Source: Prevotella illustrans
GTDB taxonomy: Bacteria; Bacteroidota; Bacteroidia; Bacteroidales; Bacteroidaceae
Length of the DNA: 63,422 nucleotides
Assembly: GCF_017426725.1 (NCBI RefSeq)
Contig: NZ_JAERMS010000013.1
Coordinates: forward strand, 1-63,422
Reading direction: 5' to 3'
Shown here: positions 52,931 to 61,485 of the stretch, one piece after another
How positions within the stretch are numbered: position 1 is the first letter of the stretch
How the letters are laid out: every line of letters starts with the position of its first letter
Translations under genes and position numbers: made by a program
The notes under the pieces: generated by a model
The model's input: the letters and a program-made list of their open reading frames with translations, nothing else
What the model was told of the DNA's origin: nothing
Database searches by the model: none

Positions 52931-54733
52931 ATGAAACATCGGTTGAGAAGTGCGGTTTGCACGGAGGGCAGACGTATGGCCGGCGCCCGTGCGCTTTGGG
53001 TCGCCGCGGGTATGAAACAGGAGCAATTTGGTAAGCCGATTATCGCGATTGTGAATAGTTTTACGCAGTTTGTGCCGGGACATACGCATCTGCATGAAAT
53101 CGGACAGATCGTCAAGAAAGAGATAGAGGCGATGGGGTGTTACGCGGCGGAATTCAATACGATAGCCATTGATGATGGGATTGCGATGGGGCATGACGGC
53201 ATGCTTTATTCTTTGCCCAGTCGGGATATCATTGCCGACTCTGTAGAATATATGGTAAACGCCCATAAGGCTGATGCCATGATCTGCATTTCCAACTGTG
53301 ATAAAGTAACGCCGGGCATGCTGATGGCCGGCATGCGCCTTAACATCCCGACGGTATTCTGCTCGGGCGGTCCCATGGAAGCCGGACGTTGGCGCAATGA
53401 GAATGCCGACTTGGTAACGGCGATGGTTAAGGGTGCCGACGAATCGGTGTCGGACGAGGAAGTAGCCGAACTGGAACGCACGGCCTGTCCGGGCTGCGGC
53501 AGTTGTTCGGGGATGTTCACGGCCAACTCCATGAATTCCCTGACCGAGGCCATCGGTTTGAGTCTGCCGGGTAATGGCACGATTCTGGCTACCCATGTCA
53601 ATCGCGTTGAACTCTTCAAGGCCGCGGCCCGGCAGATTGTCAGGAATGCTTTTGCCTATTATCAGGATGGCGACGAGAGCGTGTTGCCCCGCAATATCGC
53701 TACGCGCGAGGCCTTTCTAAACGCCATGACCTTGGATATAGCCATGGGTGGCAGTACCAATACGGTGCTTCATCTGTTGGCCGTTGCGCAAGAGGGTGGG
53801 GTGGACTTCAAAATGGAAGACATTGATAGATTGAGCCGCAAGGTTCCCTGCTTGTGCAAACTGGCTCCCAACACGCAGAAATACAGTGTACAGGAATGTA
53901 ACCGGGCCGGTGGCATTCTCGGCATTTTGAACGAACTGAACGAAGGCGGACTGATCTATGGCAACGCCAAACGGGTGGATGGCAAGACGCTCGATGAGCA
54001 GATGAGGGCCTACGACATCACTGTTGAGCAGCCCGAAGCCGAAGCCCGTCGTATCTATTCCTCGGCTCCGGGAGGGCGGTTCTCAACCCGTATGGGCAGT
54101 CAGGACACCTGTTGGTCCGACCTCGACACAGACCGTGAGGGTGGGTGCATCCGTGATTTGGAACACGCTTATACGCGCGACGGAGGATTGGCTGTGCTTT
54201 TCGGTAATATCGCGCGGAACGGTTGTGTCGTCAAAACGGCCGGTGTGGATGAAAGTCTTTGGCATTTTGAGGGGCCTGCCGTGGTCTTCGACTCGCAGGA
54301 CGACGCTTGCGAAGGGATCCTATGCGGCAAAGTGAAGGCGGGCGACTGTGTTGTCATCACGCACGAAGGCCCCAAGGGTGGCCCGGGCATGCAGGAAATG
54401 CTCTATCCAACCAGTTATATTAAGAGTCGCCATCTGGGTAAAGTGTGCGCGCTTATCACCGACGGCCGCTTTTCGGGTGGTACGTCGGGGCTGAGTATCG
54501 GACATATTTCGCCCGAAGCCGCTGCCGGCGGCAACATCGGAAAGATTAAAGACGGCGATATCATCGTGATAGATATTCCCAATCGACTGCTTCAGGTGAA
54601 GCTGACCGACGAGGAGCTGAATGCCCGTCAGCAGCAACCCTTGAAGCGGAAGAGAGTTGTCAGCAAGGCTTTGCGGGCTTATGCGCAGAGTGTCAGCTCG
54701 GCAGATAAGGGCGGAGTAAGAATAATAGACTAA
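52931..54733 (+). CDS. ilvD: Dihydroxy-acid dehydratase
   Basis: IlvD dehydrates 2,3-dihydroxy acids to the 2-keto acids that precede valine and isoleucine. From the ATG at 52931 it has 600 residues. This start gives [20 protein letters not shown], the family N-terminus; an in-frame ATG at 52898 adds 11 unlike residues. Iron-sulfur cysteines lie in [11 protein letters not shown] and [35 protein letters not shown] near the end is intact. Confidence 0.96.
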   Translation: MKHRLRSAVCTEGRRMAGARALWVAAGMKQEQFGKPIIAIVNSFTQFVPGHTHLHEIGQIVKKEIEAMGCYAAEFNTIAIDDGIAMGHDGMLYSLPSRDIIADSVEYMVNAHKADAMICISNCDKVTPGMLMAGMRLNIPTVFCSGGPMEAGRWRNENADLVTAMVKGADESVSDEEVAELERTACPGCGSCSGMFTANSMNSLTEAIGLSLPGNGTILATHVNRVELFKAAARQIVRNAFAYYQDGDESVLPRNIATREAFLNAMTLDIAMGGSTNTVLHLLAVAQEGGVDFKMEDIDRLSRKVPCLCKLAPNTQKYSVQECNRAGGILGILNELNEGGLIYGNAKRVDGKTLDEQMRAYDITVEQPEAEARRIYSSAPGGRFSTRMGSQDTCWSDLDTDREGGCIRDLEHAYTRDGGLAVLFGNIARNGCVVKTAGVDESLWHFEGPAVVFDSQDDACEGILCGKVKAGDCVVITHEGPKGGPGMQEMLYPTSYIKSRHLGKVCALITDGRFSGGTSGLSIGHISPEAAAGGNIGKIKDGDIIVIDIPNRLLQVKLTDEELNARQQQPLKRKRVVSKALRAYAQSVSSADKGGVRIID

Positions 54734-54739
54734 AGAATT

Positions 54740-56455
54740 ATGGCAAAAGAAGTCATAACAGGGGCAGAAGCGCTGATGCGTTCACTGCACAAGGAAGGCG
54801 TGGAAACAATCTTTGGGTATCCCGGAGGTGCGATCATGCCTGTTTTTGATCATTTGTATCATTATACACGAGGCGAGTCAAAGATGTTTGACCATATTCT
54901 GGTCAGACACGAGCAGGCCGCCGCGCATGCGGCCCAAGGCTACGCACGGGTGAGTGGAGACGTTGGCGTATGCCTGGTAACGAGCGGACCGGGGGCCACG
55001 AATACTTTGACGGGCGTGGCCGACGCGATGATGGACTCTACGCCACTGGTGGTCATTGCCGGCCAGGTGGGAGTAGGCGCGCTCGGAACAGACGCTTTTC
55101 AGGAGGTAGACTTGGTGGGTGTGGCACAGCCAATCACCAAGTGGGCCTATCAGATACGCCGACCGGAAGATGTGGCATGGGCTGTGAGCCGTGCGTTCTA
55201 TATCGCTCGCAGCGGCCGCCCCGGCCCGGTTGTGCTTGACTTTCCTAAAAACGCGCAGACACATACATGCGAGTGGATTGACGTAAAGGTAGATCATGTG
55301 CGGTCGTATGAGCCTTATCCTAAGTTGAAGGAGGATGTTATCCGGCGTGCCGCGGACCTGATCAATCAGGCCGAGCGCCCTTTTGCCCTTGTGGGACAAG
55401 GAGTAGAGTTGGGGAATGCGCACCATGAATTGATGGAATTTCTGGAGAAGGCCGATATTCCCGCGGGCCGAACTTTACTCGGATTGTCGGCTTTGCCAAG
55501 TAATCATCCGCTGAATATGGGCATGTTGGGTATGCATGGCAGTTACGCGACCAACTTGAAGACGCAGGAGTGTGACGTGCTGATAGCCATTGGCATGCGT
55601 TTCAGCGATCGTGTGACGGGAGTACCTTCTACCTACGCGAAGCAGGCTCACATTATTCATTTGGATATTGACAGCGCGGAGATTAACAAGAATATCAAAT
55701 GTGAGGTGCCGGTAATCGGCGATTGCAAGAAGTCGCTGCCGGCAATAACCCGCCTTTTAAAGAAGAACAGCCATACGGAGTGGATAGCTTCTTTCGAGAC
55801 CTATCGGCAGATGGAGGAAGAACAGGTCATTCAGCCCGACATTCATCCCGCCGAAGGACCGCTGCTCATGGGCGAGGTGGTCAATGTGGTGGCTGAAGCT
55901 ACGGCGGGGAAAGCTGTGTTGGTGAACGATGTAGGCCAGAATCAGATGATTTCGAGTCGCTACTTTAAGTTCCATACCCGGCGTTCTATCGTGACAAGTG
56001 GCGGTTTCGGCACGATGGGCTTCGGGCTTCCTGCGGCAGTAGGTGCTACTTTTGGATCGCCCGACCGTACAGTTTGCTGCTTTATGGGAGATGGCGGTTT
56101 TCAAATGAGCATTCAGGAATTAGGTACGATTATGGAGCAACAGGCTCCTGTCAAGATGATTCTCTTGAACAACAATTACTTGGGTAATGTCAGACAATGG
56201 CAGGATTTGATGTTTGGTGGTCGCCGGTCGTTCACCCACATGATGAATCCACGTTATGCCGACATCGCTAAAGGCTATGGTATTCCGTATGATATAGCGG
56301 TCGACAGAAGGGATTTGAAGAAGAAAGTAGCACAGATGTTGAACACTGAAGGCCCTTATCTGCTTGAATGCGTAATCAAGGAAGACGAGGACATCGTGCC
56401 GATGACCATGCCGGGAAAAAGTGTTGACGAGATGCAGCTGACACTTACGTATTAA
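54740..56455 (+). CDS. ilvB: Acetolactate synthase large subunit
   Basis: This ThDP- and FAD-dependent enzyme makes acetolactate or acetohydroxybutyrate. It has 571 residues and three domains. The N-terminal ThDP-binding part has the activating Glu in VRHEQAAAHAAQGYARVSG. The C-terminal part has the GDG...NN cofactor motif (MGDGGFQMSIQELGT through LLNNNYLGNVRQWQ). It starts six bases after ilvD, and its regulatory subunit is the next gene. Confidence 0.97.
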   Translation: MAKEVITGAEALMRSLHKEGVETIFGYPGGAIMPVFDHLYHYTRGESKMFDHILVRHEQAAAHAAQGYARVSGDVGVCLVTSGPGATNTLTGVADAMMDSTPLVVIAGQVGVGALGTDAFQEVDLVGVAQPITKWAYQIRRPEDVAWAVSRAFYIARSGRPGPVVLDFPKNAQTHTCEWIDVKVDHVRSYEPYPKLKEDVIRRAADLINQAERPFALVGQGVELGNAHHELMEFLEKADIPAGRTLLGLSALPSNHPLNMGMLGMHGSYATNLKTQECDVLIAIGMRFSDRVTGVPSTYAKQAHIIHLDIDSAEINKNIKCEVPVIGDCKKSLPAITRLLKKNSHTEWIASFETYRQMEEEQVIQPDIHPAEGPLLMGEVVNVVAEATAGKAVLVNDVGQNQMISSRYFKFHTRRSIVTSGGFGTMGFGLPAAVGATFGSPDRTVCCFMGDGGFQMSIQELGTIMEQQAPVKMILLNNNYLGNVRQWQDLMFGGRRSFTHMMNPRYADIAKGYGIPYDIAVDRRDLKKKVAQMLNTEGPYLLECVIKEDEDIVPMTMPGKSVDEMQLTLTY

Positions 56456-56492
56456 ATTAAGATCATGTCGCAAACATTATAGATAGAGAAAA

Positions 56493-57035
56493 ATGATGGA
56501 TAGTAATAAGAAATTATATACATTATTGGTTTATTCTGAAAATATAGCCGGTATACTGAACCAGATTACGGCAGTGTTTACAAGACGACAGGTTAACATA
56601 GAGAGTCTCAATGTGTCGGCCAGCAGTATTGCCGGTATTCATAAATATACAATTACTGTTTGGAGTGACGAAGAGCAGATTGTGAAAATAACGAAATCCA
56701 TTGAAAAAAAGATAGATGTGGTGAAAGCAAACTACTTTTTGGATGACGATCTGTTTATTCATGAGGTCGCGCTTTTCAAGATTTCTACGCCTGTTTTGAT
56801 GGAGCATTCTGAAATATCTCGCAGCATTCGTAAGCACGACGCCCGCATGATGGAGGTGAATCCTACATACGCGACGGTGTTGTTGGCCGGTCTTACAGAG
56901 GATATTGCCGATTTGTTCAATCAATTGAATGAGTTTGGATGCCTTCTTCAATACACTCGCTCCGGACGGATTGCCGTCACCCGTAGTAAGGAAGAGATGA
57001 TCTCAGATTATTTGGAAACTCAAGAGAAAAGATAA
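56493..57035 (+). CDS. ilvN: Acetolactate synthase small (regulatory) subunit
   Basis: The 180-residue protein has an N-terminal ACT domain (LLVYSENIAGILNQITAVFT, then RRQVNIESLNVSAS) that binds the feedback inhibitor valine in this family, and a C-terminal domain that stimulates the large subunit. The start could be the ATG at 56493 or the one three bases later. Order ilvB-ilvN is normal. Confidence 0.94.
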   Translation: MMDSNKKLYTLLVYSENIAGILNQITAVFTRRQVNIESLNVSASSIAGIHKYTITVWSDEEQIVKITKSIEKKIDVVKANYFLDDDLFIHEVALFKISTPVLMEHSEISRSIRKHDARMMEVNPTYATVLLAGLTEDIADLFNQLNEFGCLLQYTRSGRIAVTRSKEEMISDYLETQEKR

Positions 57036-57040
57036 TAAAA

Positions 57041-57805
57041 ATGAAGCTTGGCAAGATAGGTGAGTATGAATTTGTAGCAGAACCTTTTCATTGCGATTTT
57101 TCTCATCAGCTGATGTTGGGACATCTGGGCAATTCCATGCTCAACGCGGCCGATTATCACAGCAATGATCGCGGATATGGCATGGAATACCTCAATACGG
57201 TTCATCGTACATGGGTGTTGAGTCGGTTGGCCATTGAGATGGAACGCATGCCCAAGGCGTATGATAAATTCAAGATCGCTACATGGGTTGAAAGCGCGAT
57301 GAAGTATTTTACGAGCCGAAACTTTGCCGTTATGTCGGCCGACGGCCGGCCATTAGGCTACGGGCGTAGCATTTGGGCAATGATAGATACCGATACTCGA
57401 CAGCCTGTGGATATTCTGGCGGTTCGTGATGGCTTGATATCTGAATATATTGAAACAGACCAACCATGCCCTATTTGTAAAAGCTCGCGGGTGAAAATAG
57501 ACGATGATGTTGAACTCGTAAGAAGCGTTTCTACTTATTATAGTGATGTAGATGTTAATGGGCACGTCAATTCCGTGAAATATATTGAGCATGTACTTGA
57601 TTTATTTGATATAGATTTTTATAAGACGCATCGCTTGAAACGAATGGATGTTGCTTATGTCGCGGAAAGTCATCAGGGGGATTTGCTGAATTTCTATGTG
57701 CAGCAAATGGGTGATACTCATATAATTAGAATTACTAAATCGTCTTGTTCTAAGACTGAAGAGGTTGAGGTTGTTAGGGTTTCAATGGATTTTATAAAAG
57801 AATGA
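57041..57805 (+). CDS. Acyl-ACP thioesterase
   Basis: This 254-residue protein has two hot-dog domains. It resembles FatA/FatB-type bacterial acyl-ACP thioesterases: the first domain has LGHLGNSMLNAADYHSNDRG, the second has YYSDVDVNGHVNSVKYIEHV with the Asn/His of the active region. It would release free fatty acids from acyl-ACP. It lies five bases after ilvN, inside the branched-chain operon; this is a recurrent arrangement in Bacteroidetes and may link branched-chain amino acid and branched fatty acid supply. Confidence 0.9.
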   Translation: MKLGKIGEYEFVAEPFHCDFSHQLMLGHLGNSMLNAADYHSNDRGYGMEYLNTVHRTWVLSRLAIEMERMPKAYDKFKIATWVESAMKYFTSRNFAVMSADGRPLGYGRSIWAMIDTDTRQPVDILAVRDGLISEYIETDQPCPICKSSRVKIDDDVELVRSVSTYYSDVDVNGHVNSVKYIEHVLDLFDIDFYKTHRLKRMDVAYVAESHQGDLLNFYVQQMGDTHIIRITKSSCSKTEEVEVVRVSMDFIKE

Positions 57806-57813
57806 AATTGTAT

Positions 57814-57844
57814 TTTGGTATTTGATAATAATTGTTTACCTTTG
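57814..57844 (+). promoter_or_regulatory. ilvC promoter
   Basis: TTTG (57814-57817), a 19-base gap and TACCTTTG (57837-57844) fit the consensus, so ilvC has its own promoter and a leader of about 140 bases. Confidence 0.7.
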
Positions 57845-57956
57845 CACGCGTTATAATTTTGTTCCTAAGCTGCTTCTTTGAATAATTGGTGGATGGATCC
57901 GATGATTGATTGTTTTTGGATAAAGCGGATTGGATTCAGTAGGAAATAGTCAACCC

Positions 57957-57976
57957 GTAGCCACTTTTGAGGCTAC
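57957..57976 (+). promoter_or_regulatory. Hairpin in the ilvC leader
   Basis: GTAGCC (57957-57962) pairs with GGCTAC (57971-57976), ending 15 bases before the ATG at 57992. A role in translation control is possible but unproven. Confidence 0.35.
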
Positions 57977-57991
57977 ACAAAGATTTTATTT

Positions 57992-59035
57992 ATGGCAGAA
58001 ATGAATTTCGGTGGCGTTGTAGAGACTGTGGTCACCAGTAAGGAGTTTTCCTTGGAAAAAGCTCGTGAAGTGTTGAAAAATGAAACAATAGCCGTTCTCG
58101 GTTATGGTATTCAGGGTCCGGGACAGGCTTGCAACTTGCGTGACAATGGCTTTAACGTGATTATTGGTCAGCGTGAAGGCAAGACTTATGAGAAAGCGAT
58201 TGCTGACGGATGGGTGCCGGGAAAGACTTTATTTTCGATTGAGGAAGCCGTACAGCGTGGTACTATTGTATGTATGTTGCTGTCCGATGCGGGCCAGATT
58301 GCTGTTTGGCCGAAGATTAAGCAGTACCTGACTTCAGGCAAGACGCTTTATTATTCTCATGGTTTTGTCATTAACTGGAACGACCGTACGGGCGTGGTTC
58401 CTCCTTCGGATGTCGATGTTGTCATGGTTGCGCCGAAGGGATCGGGTACTTCTCTTCGTACGATGTTCTGCGAAGGCAGGGGATTGAACAGCTCTTATGC
58501 TATTTATCAGGATGCTACCGGTCACGCGGAAGAAAAGACGATAGCCCTCGGTATTGGTATCGGTTCCGGTTATCTCTTTAAAACAACATTCCAAAGAGAG
58601 GCAACCTCTGACCTTACAGGCGAGCGTGGCACATTGATGGGTGCGATTGAAGGTCTTTTAGAAGCACAATATGAAGTTCTTCGTGAGCATGGTCATTCTC
58701 CTTCGGAAGCCTTCAATGAAACCGTTGAGGAGCTTACGCAGAGTTTGATGCCGTTGTTCGGCGCGAATGGGATGGATTGGATGTACGCTAATTGTTCGAC
58801 CACGGCTCAGCGGGGCGCGCTGGATTGGGCACCTCGGTTCCGCGAAGCGATCAAGCCTGTTATGGAGTGGCTCTATCTTAGCGTGAAGACCGGCAACGAA
58901 GCACAGATTTCCATAGACCGGAACTCACAGCCCGATTATCGTGAAAAGCTGAATGCCGAGCTGAAAGCGATGCACGATAAGGAAATGTGGCGTGCCGGTG
59001 AGACCGTAAGGAAGCTGAGACCGGAAAATAACTGA
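57992..59035 (+). CDS. ilvC: Ketol-acid reductoisomerase
   Basis: IlvC converts acetolactate to dihydroxyisovalerate with NAD(P)H and Mg. The 347-residue protein has the nucleotide motif LGYGIQGPGQACNLRDNG near residue 35, MVAPKGSG, the metal/substrate block SDLTGERGTLMGAIEGLLEA and ANCSTTAQRGALDW near the C-terminus. It follows the thioesterase but has its own promoter and terminator. Confidence 0.96.
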   Translation: MAEMNFGGVVETVVTSKEFSLEKAREVLKNETIAVLGYGIQGPGQACNLRDNGFNVIIGQREGKTYEKAIADGWVPGKTLFSIEEAVQRGTIVCMLLSDAGQIAVWPKIKQYLTSGKTLYYSHGFVINWNDRTGVVPPSDVDVVMVAPKGSGTSLRTMFCEGRGLNSSYAIYQDATGHAEEKTIALGIGIGSGYLFKTTFQREATSDLTGERGTLMGAIEGLLEAQYEVLREHGHSPSEAFNETVEELTQSLMPLFGANGMDWMYANCSTTAQRGALDWAPRFREAIKPVMEWLYLSVKTGNEAQISIDRNSQPDYREKLNAELKAMHDKEMWRAGETVRKLRPENN

Positions 59036-59063
59036 TTTTTCTCATACATAACATATTAATGAA

Positions 59064-59095
59064 GGGAGTTTTCCACTGTGGAAAGCTCTCTTTTT
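59064..59095 (+). terminator. ilvC terminator
   Basis: GGGAGTTTTCCAC pairs with GTGGAAAGCTCTC (G-U pairs included) and is followed by five T residues. Confidence 0.85.
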
Positions 59096-59234
59096 ATTTG
59101 GGTATATGCGAAAGAGGAACGTGAGGGAAGGGGAGAGCGATAATTGGCTTTACCTTATTTTATTATTGCTGTCCGATAAACAATTATAACGATAAATCAT
59201 GCCTCTTCGCCGTCCCGGCAAATGCCGACAGCCT

Positions 59235-59415
59235 TTCCGGGCTCTCGGAAGACGTCAAAGCAAAACAGATGTTAAATGCCCAGCTTGGGCAAATGCCAAG
59301 GTATAACAGGTGTTAAATGCCGGAGTTCGGTAAACGCCAAAGCAAAACAGATGTTAAATGCCGGAGTTCGGCAAACGCCACGGCAAATGACGGCAGCCTT
59401 TCCCGGCGCGTGGAA
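59235..59415. repeat. 41-bp-period palindrome array B3 (five units)
   Basis: Dyads are centred at about 59242.5, 59284, 59325, 59366 and 59407: TTCCGGGCTCTCGGAA, GCCCAGCTTGGGC, GCCGGAGTTCGGT, GCCGGAGTTCGGC and a GGCGCG-cored TTTCC/GGAAA form. Linkers (AACAGATGTTAAAT) match array B1. The arms differ between units yet stay complementary. The rest of 59096-59559 contains no gene I can support. Confidence 0.88.
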
Positions 59416-59559
59416 AACACCAAACCAAAAGAAAAGGAATGTTTTTAGTAAGGGTTGCTATTTGGGGCAAAAAGTAAGCCACTACCGGCTATACATGCCT
59501 GTAGTGCCGATAAATAAAGGATTGCAGAACTGTCAATCGGTTTTTACCGGACACTAATA

Positions 59560-61455
59560 TTATTTTATATAGACACGGTCTCCTTTTATATGAATTGTTT
59601 CTTCCGTTCTCAATTGGTTGATTGCGGCTAAAAGCTGCCTTCTTGGTAAGCCTAAGTTCAGGATATCCTGCAATGGATGGAGTTGCTTATCCGACAATAA
59701 ACGCAGTATTTTTTGTATGATTGGCCCCAATCTCTCTTCTGCTTCCTGGTCAGTTTCCTGTTCCAAGCATACGTCACAGCTATGGCATGCAGGTATGTTT
59801 ACCTGCCCAAGATAGTTCAATAACTGGCGACTCCTGCAGATTTGATTGTTTGAGGCATAGCTAATGATAGCGTCTATACGTTTTTGGAATTGTATTTTTC
59901 TATCTTCATATATCTCTTTACCAATGACAACATTTTCTCCATCGATTCTATCGGTCAGGTAAGTTATGAATGGCACTTTTCTTTGAGGTATGAAATGAAG
60001 AATGCGTCGTTGGCTAAGTGATTTCAAGTGGAGATAGACCTGTTCTTTTGTCATACCACAGGCAGTAGCTATACGTGCTTCGTCGATATAAGCATAATCG
60101 GTAAACAGTCCTCCGTAAAGTCGTAAAAGCGTTGTGATAAGGTTCTCTTCCGTATCGGAGAGCGCATGTATTCTGTACAATTCGTTCTTCGTCAGTAGCA
60201 TCATTAGTCTGGCTGAAGAGTCAGGTTCATTTTCATAGTAAATATAACCGGCTCGTTGCAGTATCTTAAGTGAAGTGTCTACATGAACGGGGAAGTGCTT
60301 GAAAATAAGACAGAATTTATCTATTTCAAAATTAAAAGTGTGCGATTTGCCACTGCCAACTCCTATTTGGAAATAGTAAGCTAATTGTTCATACACTTGT
60401 TTTATATAGTTTTTCTCAGGAAAAGTATCGCCGATACGTGCATGAAGTTTTTTCTTGTCGTTGTTATTATATAGCAGTACGGCGTAAGCCTTGTTGCCAT
60501 CTCTGCCGGCTCTTCCTGCTTCCTGAAAGTAGGCTTCGATAGAATCGGGGCAATCCATGTGGATTACAACTCTGACATTGGGTTTGTCAATCCCCATGCC
60601 AAACGCGTTTGTAGCAACCATAACGCGAGCCTTGTCTTCTTGCCATTGCTTTTGGCGTTCATCCTTGGTATAATGATCAAGTCCTGCGTGATAGAAGGTG
60701 GAAGCAAAACCCTCATGCTTTAACAAGTCGTTTATCTCTTTACACCTTCTTCTACTTCTAACGTATACAATGGCACTGCCGTTTACAGAACCTAAGATAT
60801 GGGTAAGTTCATGTTCCTTATTCTCTGCGGTTCTGACGACATACGACAGGTTTTTGCGCTCAAAGCTCATTCTGAATACGTTGGGTTCATGAAACTTGAG
60901 CTTCGCCTGTATGTCTTCTACCACTTGCGGGGTAGCTGTTGCCGTCAGTGCCAATACGGGAATTCCCGGCAGTTGGTCTCGAATTGCGGCAATCGCAAGG
61001 TATGAAGGACGAAAGTCATAGCCCCATTGGCTGATGCAGTGGGCTTCGTCAATTGTGATGAAACTCACTTTCATGTGTCGGAGCTTGACCTGAAATAGTT
61101 CGGAAGAAAGTCGTTCAGGTGAAACATACAAGAATTTGATACCGCCAAAGACACAATTTTCCAGTGTCTTCAGAATCTCTTGCCGAGTCATGCCCGAATA
61201 GATAGCGGCAGCCCTGACACCTTTGGCCAGCAAATGGTCTACTTGGTCTTTCATCAGAGCAATCAAAGGGGTGATGACGATGCACACGCCATCCTTGGCA
61301 AGAGCCGGAACCTGAAACGTGATAGACTTGCCACCGCCCGTCGGCATGAGGCCAAGCGTATCTCGACCACAGCCTATACTGTCGATAATTTCTTTCTGAA
61401 TGCCACGGAATTCATTGTAGCCCCAATATTGCTGAAGGATTTCTTTATATCCCAT
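59560..61455 (-). CDS. recQ: ATP-dependent DNA helicase RecQ
   Basis: RecQ is a 3'-5' helicase for recombination and repair. The 631-residue protein has Walker A (LMPTGGGKSITFQVPAL, about 36-52), the DEAH box with IDEAHCISQWGYDFRPSYL and motif VI QEAGRAGRDG. A zinc-binding part has CxxCDVC-like cysteines near 565 (NIPACHSCDVCLEQE), followed by a short winged-helix-like C-terminus. No separate HRDC domain is seen. It lies 30 bases after recJ and is probably co-transcribed with it. Confidence 0.95.
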   Translation of the reverse strand: MGYKEILQQYWGYNEFRGIQKEIIDSIGCGRDTLGLMPTGGGKSITFQVPALAKDGVCIVITPLIALMKDQVDHLLAKGVRAAAIYSGMTRQEILKTLENCVFGGIKFLYVSPERLSSELFQVKLRHMKVSFITIDEAHCISQWGYDFRPSYLAIAAIRDQLPGIPVLALTATATPQVVEDIQAKLKFHEPNVFRMSFERKNLSYVVRTAENKEHELTHILGSVNGSAIVYVRSRRRCKEINDLLKHEGFASTFYHAGLDHYTKDERQKQWQEDKARVMVATNAFGMGIDKPNVRVVIHMDCPDSIEAYFQEAGRAGRDGNKAYAVLLYNNNDKKKLHARIGDTFPEKNYIKQVYEQLAYYFQIGVGSGKSHTFNFEIDKFCLIFKHFPVHVDTSLKILQRAGYIYYENEPDSSARLMMLLTKNELYRIHALSDTEENLITTLLRLYGGLFTDYAYIDEARIATACGMTKEQVYLHLKSLSQRRILHFIPQRKVPFITYLTDRIDGENVVIGKEIYEDRKIQFQKRIDAIISYASNNQICRSRQLLNYLGQVNIPACHSCDVCLEQETDQEAEERLGPIIQKILRLLSDKQLHPLQDILNLGLPRRQLLAAINQLRTEETIHIKGDRVYIK

Positions 61456-61485
61456 TTCTGTATCGTTGCCAGGCTTTGATTCCCG

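Noticed and set aside
59276..59557. 93-codon frame across array B3
   Set aside because: It runs through 41-bp repeats whose period shifts frame each unit, so it cannot be a conserved protein. It has no ribosome site.
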